NCBI RefSeq assembly: GCF_006363915.1
Contig: NZ_CP040946.1
From: Methylophilus medardensis
GTDB lineage: Bacteria; Pseudomonadota; Gammaproteobacteria; Burkholderiales; Methylophilaceae
DNA length: 64,000 nt
Reading direction: 5' to 3' (one strand)
Under the pieces are notes generated by a model, which saw nothing but the letters and a program-made list of their open reading frames with translations, ran no database searches and was not told where the DNA came from. This document shows positions 33,853-41,764 of this stretch, one piece after another; positions within the stretch are counted from its first letter, which is position 1; each line of letters starts with the position of its first letter. The translations under genes were made by a program, and so were the position numbers.

Positions 33853-34167
33853 ATGTACGCAGTGATTAAAACAGGTGGCAAACAGTACAAAGTAGCCGCT
33901 GGTGACAAGGTAAAGGTTGAGAAATTGACTGGCGACGTGGGCTCAACAGTGGTGATCGACAAAGTGTTGTTGATTGCTGATGGTGAAACAACCACCGTTG
34001 GAGCACCTTTGGTAGCTGGTGCGAAAGTGAACGCCACTGTGGTATCACACGGTCGCGGTGACAAAGTGATGATTTTTAAAATGCGTCGTCGTAAACACTA
34101 TCGCAAGACTCAAGGTCATCGTCAGAGCTACACAGAAATCAAAATCGACACTATTTCAGCAAAATAA
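33853..34167 (+). CDS. rplU: 50S ribosomal protein L21
   Basis: A 104-residue protein, normal L21 length. It carries MYAVIKTGGKQYKVAAGDKV, VLLIADGETTTVGAPLV and the C-terminal signature KMRRRKHYRKTQGHRQSYTE. A component of the large subunit that contacts 23S rRNA domain I. It starts the classical rplU-rpmA pair, 47 bases before rpmA, and obgE follows downstream. Confidence 0.97.
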   Translation: MYAVIKTGGKQYKVAAGDKVKVEKLTGDVGSTVVIDKVLLIADGETTTVGAPLVAGAKVNATVVSHGRGDKVMIFKMRRRKHYRKTQGHRQSYTEIKIDTISAK

Positions 34168-34214
34168 GCACGTTCTGCTTGCATCAAGCAGATTGCTAGA
34201 ATAAGGAATCAATC

Positions 34215-34472
34215 ATGGCACACAAAAAAGCAGGCGGTAGTTCACGTAACGGCCGCGACTCACAAGCCAAACGCCTCGGCGTGAAAGCTTTCGGTGAAAC
34301 AGTAGTTAACGCTGGTAGCATTATCGTGCGTCAACGTGGTACAAAAATGCACGCCGGCGAAAACGTTGGCATGGGTAAAGACCACACACTGTTCGCACTG
34401 GTTGAAGGCAAAGTTAAATTTGCAATCAAAGGCGCATTGAAGCGTCATACCGTGAGCATCGAAGCGGTTTAA
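34215..34472 (+). CDS. rpmA: 50S ribosomal protein L27
   Basis: An 85-residue protein of normal length, MAHKKAGGSSRNGRDSQAKR with the conserved IIVRQRGTKMHAGENVGMG. The N-terminal tail reaches the peptidyl transferase centre. AATAAGGAATCA precedes the ATG. A terminator follows 15 bases after the stop, so obgE has its own promoter or depends on read-through. Confidence 0.97.
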   Translation: MAHKKAGGSSRNGRDSQAKRLGVKAFGETVVNAGSIIVRQRGTKMHAGENVGMGKDHTLFALVEGKVKFAIKGALKRHTVSIEAV

Positions 34473-34486
34473 CTGCAATATTGTGT

Positions 34487-34516
34487 AAAAAGCCCTGTCG
34501 CTTGACGGGGCTTTTT
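34487..34516 (+). terminator. Intrinsic terminator after rpmA
   Basis: A 13-bp stem, AAAAAGCCCTGTC with GACGGGGCTTTTT (one G-T pair), loop GCTT, T-rich end. Confidence 0.92.
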
Positions 34517-34686
34517 ACTTTATAGTTCTCAAGTGTTCGCCTTGTCCGGTTGTGTGCGCGGGTTGTGCATACATCTGTCACTGTTTTAACAGGCAGTGCA
34601 AGGCGTCGAGCGGTCACAATCGGCATGTTGGTAGGGGCGATGGATGCCGTGTAACGCAATCATGCGCTTAAAAGGCAAATCGAATC

Positions 34687-35739
34687 ATGAAGTTTATTGA
34701 CGAAGCTACAATCAAAGTCTACGCCGGGGATGGGGGGAATGGTGTTGCCACCTTCCGTCGCGAGAAATATGAGCCAATGGGCGGCCCGAATGGCGGTGAT
34801 GGTGGTCGCGGTGGTTCTATTTTTGTCATTGCCGACCGCAATATCAATACGCTGGTAGATTACCGCTACACACGTACCTTCAAAGCCGAGCGCGGCGAAA
34901 ACGGCAGTGGTTCTGATTGTTATGGAAAAGGCGGCGATGACATGATTCTGCGCGTGCCAGTCGGTACCACCATCAGCGACAAAGCCACTGGGCAGATGAT
35001 GGTCGACTTAAGCGTGGATGGTCAAAAAGTAATGATGGCCAAAGGCGGCAATGGCGGCCTCGGCAACATTCACTTTAAAACCAGCACCAATCGCTCCCCC
35101 CGCCAATGCACAAAAGGGGATCCAGGCGAAGCATTTGAGCTGTATCTTGAGTTGAAAGTGTTGGCTGACGTTGGTTTGCTGGGCATGCCGAATGCCGGTA
35201 AATCGACCTTTATCCGCTCCGTTTCTGCGGCCAAGCCAAAAGTGGCTGACTATCCTTTTACCACTTTGCATCCCAATTTAGGGGTGGTGCGTGTCGATGC
35301 CAATCGCAGTTTCGTGATTGCCGATGTCCCGGGTCTGATTGAAGGTGCTGCCGAAGGTGCGGGTCTCGGACACCAATTTTTGCGCCATTTGCAACGGACT
35401 TCTTTGCTACTGCATTTGGTCGATCTGGCACCATTTGATGATGCAGTCGATCCGGTACAAGAAGCGAAAGCGATTGTGAATGAGCTGAAAAAATACGATC
35501 AGGAACTCTACGACAAGCCACGTTGGCTAGTATTGAATAAAATCGACATGTTAGAAGACAGTGCCGAAAAAGTGGCTGACTTTGTCAAAGCGTATGGCTG
35601 GGATGGCCCGGTATTTCCGATTTCAGCCATCAGCGGCGTGGGTTGCCAACCGCTGACCTATGCCATCATGGACCATATTGAACAAACGCGTGCGCAACGC
35701 GAACTCGAAGCCGCGCAACCGCAGCCAGCGATAGAATAA
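34687..35739 (+). CDS. obgE: GTPase Obg (CgtA)
   Basis: A 350-residue essential GTPase of late 50S assembly and stringent control. The glycine-rich Obg domain (about 1-158) opens with MKFIDEATIKVYAGDGGNG and contains GGDGGRGGS. The G domain (about 159-335) has GMPNAGKSTFI, FTTLHPNLGVV, DVPGLIEGA and NKID. It lies 214 bases after rpmA, following the usual rplU-rpmA-obg-proB order. The length is about 40 short of E. coli Obg because the acidic C-terminal tail is short here. Confidence 0.97.
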   Translation: MKFIDEATIKVYAGDGGNGVATFRREKYEPMGGPNGGDGGRGGSIFVIADRNINTLVDYRYTRTFKAERGENGSGSDCYGKGGDDMILRVPVGTTISDKATGQMMVDLSVDGQKVMMAKGGNGGLGNIHFKTSTNRSPRQCTKGDPGEAFELYLELKVLADVGLLGMPNAGKSTFIRSVSAAKPKVADYPFTTLHPNLGVVRVDANRSFVIADVPGLIEGAAEGAGLGHQFLRHLQRTSLLLHLVDLAPFDDAVDPVQEAKAIVNELKKYDQELYDKPRWLVLNKIDMLEDSAEKVADFVKAYGWDGPVFPISAISGVGCQPLTYAIMDHIEQTRAQRELEAAQPQPAIE

Positions 35740-35744
35740 GTGTT

Positions 35745-36866
35745 ATGGGCGTCTCCCTTATCCAAAATAGCAAAACCCTGATTGTGAAGGTCGGTTCCAG
35801 CTTGGTCACCAATAATGGCCAAGGCTTGGATAAAACGGCAATTGCGGCTTGGGCGCAACAAATAAGTGCGCTCGTCAAGCAGGGTAAGCAGGTGGTGTTG
35901 GTATCGAGCGGTGCGGTTGCGGAGGGGATGCAGCGCCTCGGTTGGAAAAAGCGTCCAGTAGAAGTCAATGCGCTGCAAGCGGCCGCGGCGGTGGGCCAAA
36001 TGGGATTGGTGCAGATGTATGAGCAATGCTTTGCGCAACATGGCCTGCACACCGCGCAATTGCTACTCACTCACGATGATCTCGCTGACCGTAAACGCTA
36101 TCTAAACGCCCGTACCACATTACGCACACTGCTCGATTTAAACGTCATTCCCATCATCAATGAAAATGACACGGTGGTGACCGACGAAATCCGTTTTGGC
36201 GACAACGATACCTTGGGTGCATTGGTGGCAAACCTGATTGAAGCGGATGCCCTGATCATCTTAACCGACCAGCAAGGCCTTTATTCGGCAGACCCGCGCA
36301 AAGATCCGCATGCCCGTTTTATTCATTTTGAAACCGCGGGTAATCCCGAATTGGAAAATATGGCGGGCGGTGCGGGCAGTGCCGTTGGTACTGGCGGCAT
36401 GCTCACCAAAATTCTGGCCGCTAAGCGTGCAGCGAATAGCGGCGCGCACACTGTGATCGCCTCTGGTCGTGAGCCTGAGGTGCTGCTGCGATTAAGTCTG
36501 GGCGAGGCCATTGGCACCCACTTGCAAGCGGTAAAAATGAAAACACTGGCCAAAAAACAATGGTTGGCCGATCATCTACGGGTCGGCGGTAAATTGGTCC
36601 TCGATGATGGCGCAGTCAATGTATTGGTCAAGGACGGTAAAAGCTTGTTGCCAATAGGCGTGGTGGAGGTCGTTGGCCATTTTGAGCGCGGTGATGTGGT
36701 GGCGTGTGTGGATGCTGCCGGTAAAGAATGGGCGCGTGGTATTGTCAATTATAATGCCAACGAAGTTGGTCGTATCAAGCGAAAAGCCAGCCATGAAATC
36801 GAGCATGTCTTGGGCTATGTTGAAGAAAAAGAATTGATACATCGGGATAATCTGGTCTTGATTTAA
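35745..36866 (+). CDS. proB: Glutamate 5-kinase
   Basis: Phosphorylates glutamate, the first step of proline synthesis. The amino-acid kinase domain (about 1-260) contains KTLIVKVGSSLVTN, VLVSSGAVAEGMQRL, NENDTVVTDEIRFGDNDTLG and GTGGMLTKILAA. A C-terminal PUA domain (about 275-370) ends the protein. The length of 373 residues is normal. It starts 5 bases after the obgE stop, so it is cotranscribed. The next step, proA, is not in the window. Confidence 0.96.
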   Translation: MGVSLIQNSKTLIVKVGSSLVTNNGQGLDKTAIAAWAQQISALVKQGKQVVLVSSGAVAEGMQRLGWKKRPVEVNALQAAAAVGQMGLVQMYEQCFAQHGLHTAQLLLTHDDLADRKRYLNARTTLRTLLDLNVIPIINENDTVVTDEIRFGDNDTLGALVANLIEADALIILTDQQGLYSADPRKDPHARFIHFETAGNPELENMAGGAGSAVGTGGMLTKILAAKRAANSGAHTVIASGREPEVLLRLSLGEAIGTHLQAVKMKTLAKKQWLADHLRVGGKLVLDDGAVNVLVKDGKSLLPIGVVEVVGHFERGDVVACVDAAGKEWARGIVNYNANEVGRIKRKASHEIEHVLGYVEEKELIHRDNLVLI

Positions 36867-36923
36867 TGCTGACCAGACACCCAACTAGATGAATAAATTG
36901 TATTGAGTAAATAAGGCAGCGTG

Positions 36924-37418
36924 ATGAGTAAACCTTTGGTAGCCATTATTATGGGATCGGACAGTGATTGGCCGGTAATGAAAAATGCGGCACAAATGCT
37001 GGCTGACTTTGGCGTTGCGTATGAAGCGCGCGTCGTCTCCGCGCACCGTACGCCAGATCTCATGTTCGAGTTTGCAGAGACTGCGATCGCGCAGGGCTTT
37101 CAAGTGATTATCGCTGGCGCCGGTGGTGCAGCGCACTTGCCGGGCATGATAGCGGCAAAGACCACATTGCCTGTGTTGGGGGTGCCGGTACCTTCTAAGC
37201 ATCTGCAAGGTCAGGACTCGTTACTGTCCATTGTGCAAATGCCTAAAGGGATTCCAGTGGCAACTTTTGCCATTGGTGATGCCGGTGCGGCCAATGCTGG
37301 TTTGTTTGCGGTGGCGATGTTGGCCAATCAAGATGCTGCGCTTGCAGAAAAACTGGCCACTTTCCGCAAAAAACAGGCGGAAAAAGTGCATGCCATGTCT
37401 TTGAGTGAACAACCATGA
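36924..37418 (+). CDS. purE: N5-carboxyaminoimidazole ribonucleotide mutase
   Basis: A 164-residue enzyme of de novo purine synthesis converting N5-CAIR to CAIR. Signatures are MGSDSDWPVMKNA, YEARVVSAHRTPD with the catalytic His, AGAGGAAHLPGM, and VPVPSKHLQGQDSL. The ATG at 36924 is preferred to the GTG at 36921; AAGGCAG precedes. Its TGA overlaps the ATG of purK (ATGA), so the two are translationally coupled. Confidence 0.96.
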   Translation: MSKPLVAIIMGSDSDWPVMKNAAQMLADFGVAYEARVVSAHRTPDLMFEFAETAIAQGFQVIIAGAGGAAHLPGMIAAKTTLPVLGVPVPSKHLQGQDSLLSIVQMPKGIPVATFAIGDAGAANAGLFAVAMLANQDAALAEKLATFRKKQAEKVHAMSLSEQP

Positions 37419-38563
37419 CTGCCGCTATGATTCAACCATCGGCTATGCTCGGCATGCTGGGCGGCGGTCAATTGGGCCGCTTTTTCGTGACGGCTGCGCA
37501 TGAAATGGGTTATAAGGTCACCGTTTTAGACCCTGATATAAAAAGTCCTGCCGGCATGATTGCCGACGTGCATCTGTGTGCTGCCTTTGATGACGCCGCG
37601 GCATTGAAAGTCATGGCGGACACTTGTCAGGCGATTTCTACTGAGTTTGAAAATGTGCCGGCTGAAACTTTGGCCACATTAGCAAAATCGACGATTGTGC
37701 ATCCGAGTGCCGAGGCGGTTGCTATTGCCCAGCATCGCATCAAAGAAAAATCCTTTTTTAAAGCGTCAGGCTTACCGGTGGGGCCATTTGTGCCGGTCAT
37801 GGCTGAGAGCGATTTGCCAGAAGATGGCGATATGTATCCTGCTGTGCTGAAGGTGGCGCGTTTTGGCTACGATGGCAAAGGTCAGGCTAGAGTCGCAAAT
37901 CGCGAACAAGCGGTTGCGGCTTTCCATCGCTTTAAGTTAGAGCATTGTGTGCTCGAAAAAATGCTGCCACTCGACCTAGAAGTCTCTGTGGTACTTGCAC
38001 GGGATGTGCACGGCAATATTGCTGCCTTCCCGACGGTGGAGAATAGTCACCTCAATGGGATTTTGGATGTGACTATTGCCCCCGCCCGTTGTAGTGAAGT
38101 GATTAAGGCCAATGCGCAAGCGCTGGCGAAACAGCTGGCAGACAAACTTGAATATGTGGGCGTGTTAGGCGTAGAGTTTTTTGTCGTTGGTAACCAGTTG
38201 TTGGTGAACGAAATTGCGCCAAGGCCACATAACTCCGGCCATTACACCTTAGATGCCTGTGTGACGAATCAGTTTGAGCAACAAGTGCGTGTCATCACAG
38301 GTCAAGCCTTGGGTAGCCCGCGTTTGCATAGCCAGGCCGTCATGGTGAATATTTTAGGCGATAGTTGGCTGTATAGTGGCCAACAGCTAGAGCCTGCTTG
38401 GGATAAAGCTTATACGCATGAGAATCTGAAAATGCACTTATACGCTAAGCAGGAGCCACGCAAAGGCCGAAAAATGGGCCACTTCACCGTCATTGGCGAA
38501 GCGTTGCAATCTGTGCTGAATACCGCCAAAGTTGCTCGCAGCGAGTTGCATATTGGTGAGTAG
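37415..38563 (+). CDS. purK: N5-carboxyaminoimidazole ribonucleotide synthase
   Basis: A 382-residue ATP-grasp enzyme forming N5-CAIR from AIR, ATP and bicarbonate, working directly before PurE. Signatures are MLGMLGGGQLGRFFVTAAHE, EFENVPAE, KVARFGYDGKGQ and the ATP-grasp end NEIAPRPHNSGHYT. The ATG start overlaps the purE stop by 4 bases. A strong terminator follows, so the purEK unit ends here. Confidence 0.96.
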   Translation: MTAAMIQPSAMLGMLGGGQLGRFFVTAAHEMGYKVTVLDPDIKSPAGMIADVHLCAAFDDAAALKVMADTCQAISTEFENVPAETLATLAKSTIVHPSAEAVAIAQHRIKEKSFFKASGLPVGPFVPVMAESDLPEDGDMYPAVLKVARFGYDGKGQARVANREQAVAAFHRFKLEHCVLEKMLPLDLEVSVVLARDVHGNIAAFPTVENSHLNGILDVTIAPARCSEVIKANAQALAKQLADKLEYVGVLGVEFFVVGNQLLVNEIAPRPHNSGHYTLDACVTNQFEQQVRVITGQALGSPRLHSQAVMVNILGDSWLYSGQQLEPAWDKAYTHENLKMHLYAKQEPRKGRKMGHFTVIGEALQSVLNTAKVARSELHIGE

Positions 38564-38580
38564 TGCGCTTTAAGTTGTCA

Positions 38581-38606
38581 AAAAGCCCGGGTCTCCGGGC
38601 TTTTTT
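38581..38606 (+). terminator. Intrinsic terminator after purK
   Basis: A 10-bp perfect stem, AAAAGCCCGG with CCGGGCTTTT, loop GTCT, then T residues. Confidence 0.92.
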
Positions 38607-38643
38607 GTATCGATTGGATTGACCGAGCGCTAACCATGGCCAA

Positions 38644-38670
38644 TAAAAAAGCCGGACATCCGTCCGGCCT
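38644..38670 (-). terminator. Intrinsic terminator of rpsT (minus strand)
   Basis: Read on the minus strand, GCCGGAC pairs with GTCCGGC around GGAT and runs into six T residues. It lies 25 bases after the rpsT stop codon. Confidence 0.88.
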
Positions 38671-38694
38671 CTTTAGTATGCACCCCTACTGAAA

Positions 38695-39066
38695 TTATTC
38701 AGCAGCTTTTTTCGCGCGAGGCTTAGCAGCTTTTTTAGCTGGTGCCGCTTCGGCTTTCGGTGCAGCTGCTTTTTTCACAGAAGCTAAAGTCGCTGGTGTA
38801 TCACCGGACAATGCTTTGATGGCAGCAGTCAAACGGCTCTTATGACGAGCAGCTTTGTTTTTGTGAATGATTTTTTTGTCAGCGATGCGATCGATCACGC
38901 TAACGTTTTCTTGGTAAGAAGCCACAGCAGCAGCTTTGTCACCAGTTTGGATCGCTTTAATTACTTTTTTAATCGCAGTACGCAAAGTTGAACGCAACGC
39001 AGCATTGTGTGCATTCACTTTTACGGATTGGCGCGCGCGTTTGCGCGCTTGTGCGGTATTTGCCAT
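38695..39066 (-). CDS. rpsT: 30S ribosomal protein S20 with a long C-terminal extension
   Basis: A 123-residue protein. Residues 1-88 are standard S20: MANTAQARKRARQSVKVNAH, RSTLRTAIKKVIKAI, KKIIHKNKAARHKSRLTAAI. S20 normally ends here, at about 87 residues. This one carries a 35-residue tail rich in Ala, Lys and Pro (ATLASVKKAAAPKAEAAPAK ... AKKAAE), like the tails of histone-like proteins. It binds 16S rRNA early in 30S assembly. The gene is monocistronic on the minus strand, as usual divergent from murJ. Confidence 0.95.
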   Translation of the reverse strand: MANTAQARKRARQSVKVNAHNAALRSTLRTAIKKVIKAIQTGDKAAAVASYQENVSVIDRIADKKIIHKNKAARHKSRLTAAIKALSGDTPATLASVKKAAAPKAEAAPAKKAAKPRAKKAAE

Positions 39067-39274
39067 ATTCGTTTTATCCTGTAGCTTTCAAAAGGGGTGT
39101 GATACGAAACCGTGCATCATACTGTTTTCGCTTTGTTTTTGCAAGATTAAAAACGTATTTTAGTCGAATGATTGTAGCCGCATGGTAAAATCGCACCACT
39201 TTTGAATCTGTTGACAAGCTGCTGTCGGCAATGTGCTGGCAACCACATCGTTAGGCGCGTATTTTCCATCATTT

Positions 39275-40819
39275 ATGAATTTGCTCAAAGCACTCGCCAC
39301 CGTGGGTGGTATGACGTTTATCTCGCGCTTGCTGGGGTTTGTCCGCGACACCTTGATCGCCCGCATTTTCGGTGCCGGCATGGCCACGGATGCGTTTTTC
39401 GTGGCCTTTAAAATCCCCAATCTTTTGCGGCGTATCTCTGGCGAGGGCGCTTTTAGCCAAGCGTTTGTGCCTATTCTTTCTGAGTACCGTAAACAGCGCT
39501 CGCCTGAGGCCACAAAAGCACTCATTAATCACGTCTCTAGCTTGCTAGGGCTTTTTTTAGTCGCCATCACCATTCTGGGAATGCTGGCGGCGCCGCTCAT
39601 CGTGCGCCTGACTTCCCCCGGATTTGTGCACGATCCAGCCAAGTTTGCACTCACCACAGAATTGTTACGTATTACGTTCCCTTATATTTTATTTATCTCC
39701 TTGGTGTCGATGTCGGGCGGCATTTTAAATGCCTTTAGCAAATTTCAGGTGCCGGCTTTTACACCTGTGTGGCTCAACTTAAGCTTCATCGCAGCCGCTT
39801 TGTGGATTGCACCGCATTTTAATAACTCTATCTATGTGTTGGCTTGGGCGGTCTTTGTAGGCGGCATTATCCAATTGCTTTATCAACTGCCTTACCTACA
39901 GCAAATTGGCATGTTACCGCGCTACGCACTGAATCTGCAGGACGAAGGCGTGCGCCGAATTTTAAGGCTAATGGGGCCAGCCATCTTTGGTGTTTCGGTG
40001 GCGCAGATTTCGATTGTATTAAACAATATTTTTGCTTCGTTTATGCCCACCGGTAGCGTGTCCTGGTTGTATTTCGCCGATCGCTTGATGGAGTTTCCGA
40101 CCGGTGTGCTCGGTGTGGCACTTGGCACCATTTTATTGCCTAGTTTATCCAAGGCGCATGTTGACCGATCCAGTGAAGAATTTTCGCTATTACTAGATTG
40201 GGGATTGCGACTCACCTGCATGCTGGCGATTCCGGCTGCGGTGGCGATGGCGGTTCTGTCTAAACCCTTGGTGGCCAGTCTGTTTTATTACGGAAAATTT
40301 ACGCCGATGGATGTCATGCAGACGGAGCGCGCATTGATTGCTTATAGCTTGAGTTTGCTTGGCCTGATCATGGTTAAAGTCCTCGCACCGGGTTTTTACG
40401 CGCGCCAAAACGTCAAGACCCCAGTGAAGATCGCAATATTTACCCTCGTAATGACGCAAGTGATGAATGTGGGGTTCTTGCTTTTTACGCCTTTGCAGCA
40501 CGCCGGTTTAGCGCTCGCCGTCGGGCTCGGTGCTTGCCTGAACGCCATTTTGCTGTGGGTAAATTTGCAAAAGTCTGGCGCGTTTCGACCGCAAGCAGGT
40601 TGGGTGCTTTTTTTGCTTAAATTAATGGCCGCTGTCAGTGTCATGGCATTGGTACTCATGTTCGCTGCCAACTGGGCTGGCGATTGGCTGGCGATGCCGC
40701 CAGTGACGCGAATCTGGCATCTGGCAGTCGTCGTCTTATTGGGTATGGGCGTGTATTTCACCGCACTCGCTTTGCTGGGTTTTAGGCCAAAACACTTTAT
40801 GAAGCGAGTCGTCAATTGA
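39275..40819 (+). CDS. murJ: Lipid II flippase MurJ
   Basis: A 514-residue inner-membrane protein with about fourteen membrane segments, flipping lipid II to the periplasm for peptidoglycan synthesis. The N-terminus MNLLKALATVGGMTFISRLLGF and IARIFGAGMATDAFFVAFKI match the family closely and set the start at 39275; the in-frame ATG at 39233 would add a non-conserved leader. It is divergent from rpsT and overlaps ribF by one base. Confidence 0.96.
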   Translation: MNLLKALATVGGMTFISRLLGFVRDTLIARIFGAGMATDAFFVAFKIPNLLRRISGEGAFSQAFVPILSEYRKQRSPEATKALINHVSSLLGLFLVAITILGMLAAPLIVRLTSPGFVHDPAKFALTTELLRITFPYILFISLVSMSGGILNAFSKFQVPAFTPVWLNLSFIAAALWIAPHFNNSIYVLAWAVFVGGIIQLLYQLPYLQQIGMLPRYALNLQDEGVRRILRLMGPAIFGVSVAQISIVLNNIFASFMPTGSVSWLYFADRLMEFPTGVLGVALGTILLPSLSKAHVDRSSEEFSLLLDWGLRLTCMLAIPAAVAMAVLSKPLVASLFYYGKFTPMDVMQTERALIAYSLSLLGLIMVKVLAPGFYARQNVKTPVKIAIFTLVMTQVMNVGFLLFTPLQHAGLALAVGLGACLNAILLWVNLQKSGAFRPQAGWVLFLLKLMAAVSVMALVLMFAANWAGDWLAMPPVTRIWHLAVVVLLGMGVYFTALALLGFRPKHFMKRVVN

Positions 40820-41712
40820 TGCAGGTTTTCCGTCATATCCCCCAAGCGCTAAATCCACAGGCAATCGCGATTGGAAATTTTGATGGCATGCATTTGGGCC
40901 ATCAAGCGTTATTGCGCCAACTGACTGCATTCACGCAAACCTATAAAATCACGCCTGCGGTGATGACATTTGAGCCGCATCCACGCGAGTTTTTCACGCC
41001 GCAAAACGCGCCTGCACGCTTGGCTTCCATGCGTGAAAAACTGGAGTATTTTGCTGAGTACGGCATCCAGCACGTGTATGTGCAGCGTTTTAATCGGGCC
41101 TTTGCTGCCCAGAGTCCAGCCGCATTCATGCAGCGCTTACGTCAGCAGCTCAATGCCAATGTGATTATGGTCGGCGAGGATTTTTGCTTTGGCGCCAAAC
41201 GTGCGGGCAATGTGCAAACACTGATCGAACATGGTTTTAATGTAATCCCCTTGCCGCAGGTGCAGCTGGCGGCTGAACGGGTCTCGAGTACCTTGGTCAG
41301 GGATGCCCTCGCTGCGGGCGACCTCAGCAAAGCACATACGCTACTCGGCCGAACTTATAGCATTAGCGGCAAAGTGGTGCATGGCGCCAAGCTGGGCCGC
41401 CAGCTCGGCTTTCCCACCGCAAACGTGCACATGCGTCACGAACGGCCTGCACTGACCGGGGTTTATGCGGTAAAATTGAATCATTTACCGGCAGTAGCCA
41501 ATTTGGGCATCCGCCCAACGCTCGAAGGTGTCCCCAAACTCAAGCTCGAAGTGCATGTGTTTGATTTTAATGGTGATCTCTATGATCAGCATGTGCACGT
41601 GCAGTTTTTTCATAAGCTACGCAGTGAGCAGAAGTTTGCTGGCCTAGAGGCGTTGAAAGCGCAAATTGCATGCGATGCCGAGCAGGCAAAACGTTATTTT
41701 AGCCACGGATAA
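40819..41712 (+). CDS. ribF: Bifunctional riboflavin kinase / FAD synthetase
   Basis: A 297-residue enzyme making FMN and FAD from riboflavin. The N-terminal FAD synthetase domain has AIAIGNFDGMHLGHQALLRQ (nucleotidyltransferase HxGH) and VMTFEPHPREFF. The C-terminal kinase domain has GRTYSISGKVVHGAKLGRQL, GFPTAN and NLGIRPT. The ATG at 40819 overlaps the murJ stop, indicating translational coupling; a TTG one codon earlier is also in frame. ileS follows after 52 bases. Confidence 0.96.
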   Translation: MQVFRHIPQALNPQAIAIGNFDGMHLGHQALLRQLTAFTQTYKITPAVMTFEPHPREFFTPQNAPARLASMREKLEYFAEYGIQHVYVQRFNRAFAAQSPAAFMQRLRQQLNANVIMVGEDFCFGAKRAGNVQTLIEHGFNVIPLPQVQLAAERVSSTLVRDALAAGDLSKAHTLLGRTYSISGKVVHGAKLGRQLGFPTANVHMRHERPALTGVYAVKLNHLPAVANLGIRPTLEGVPKLKLEVHVFDFNGDLYDQHVHVQFFHKLRSEQKFAGLEALKAQIACDAEQAKRYFSHG

Positions 41713-41764
41713 TTGCTGAATTTAAATCAGTCGATGTCTGTGGCTGATTTTTTTGGATATTTAA

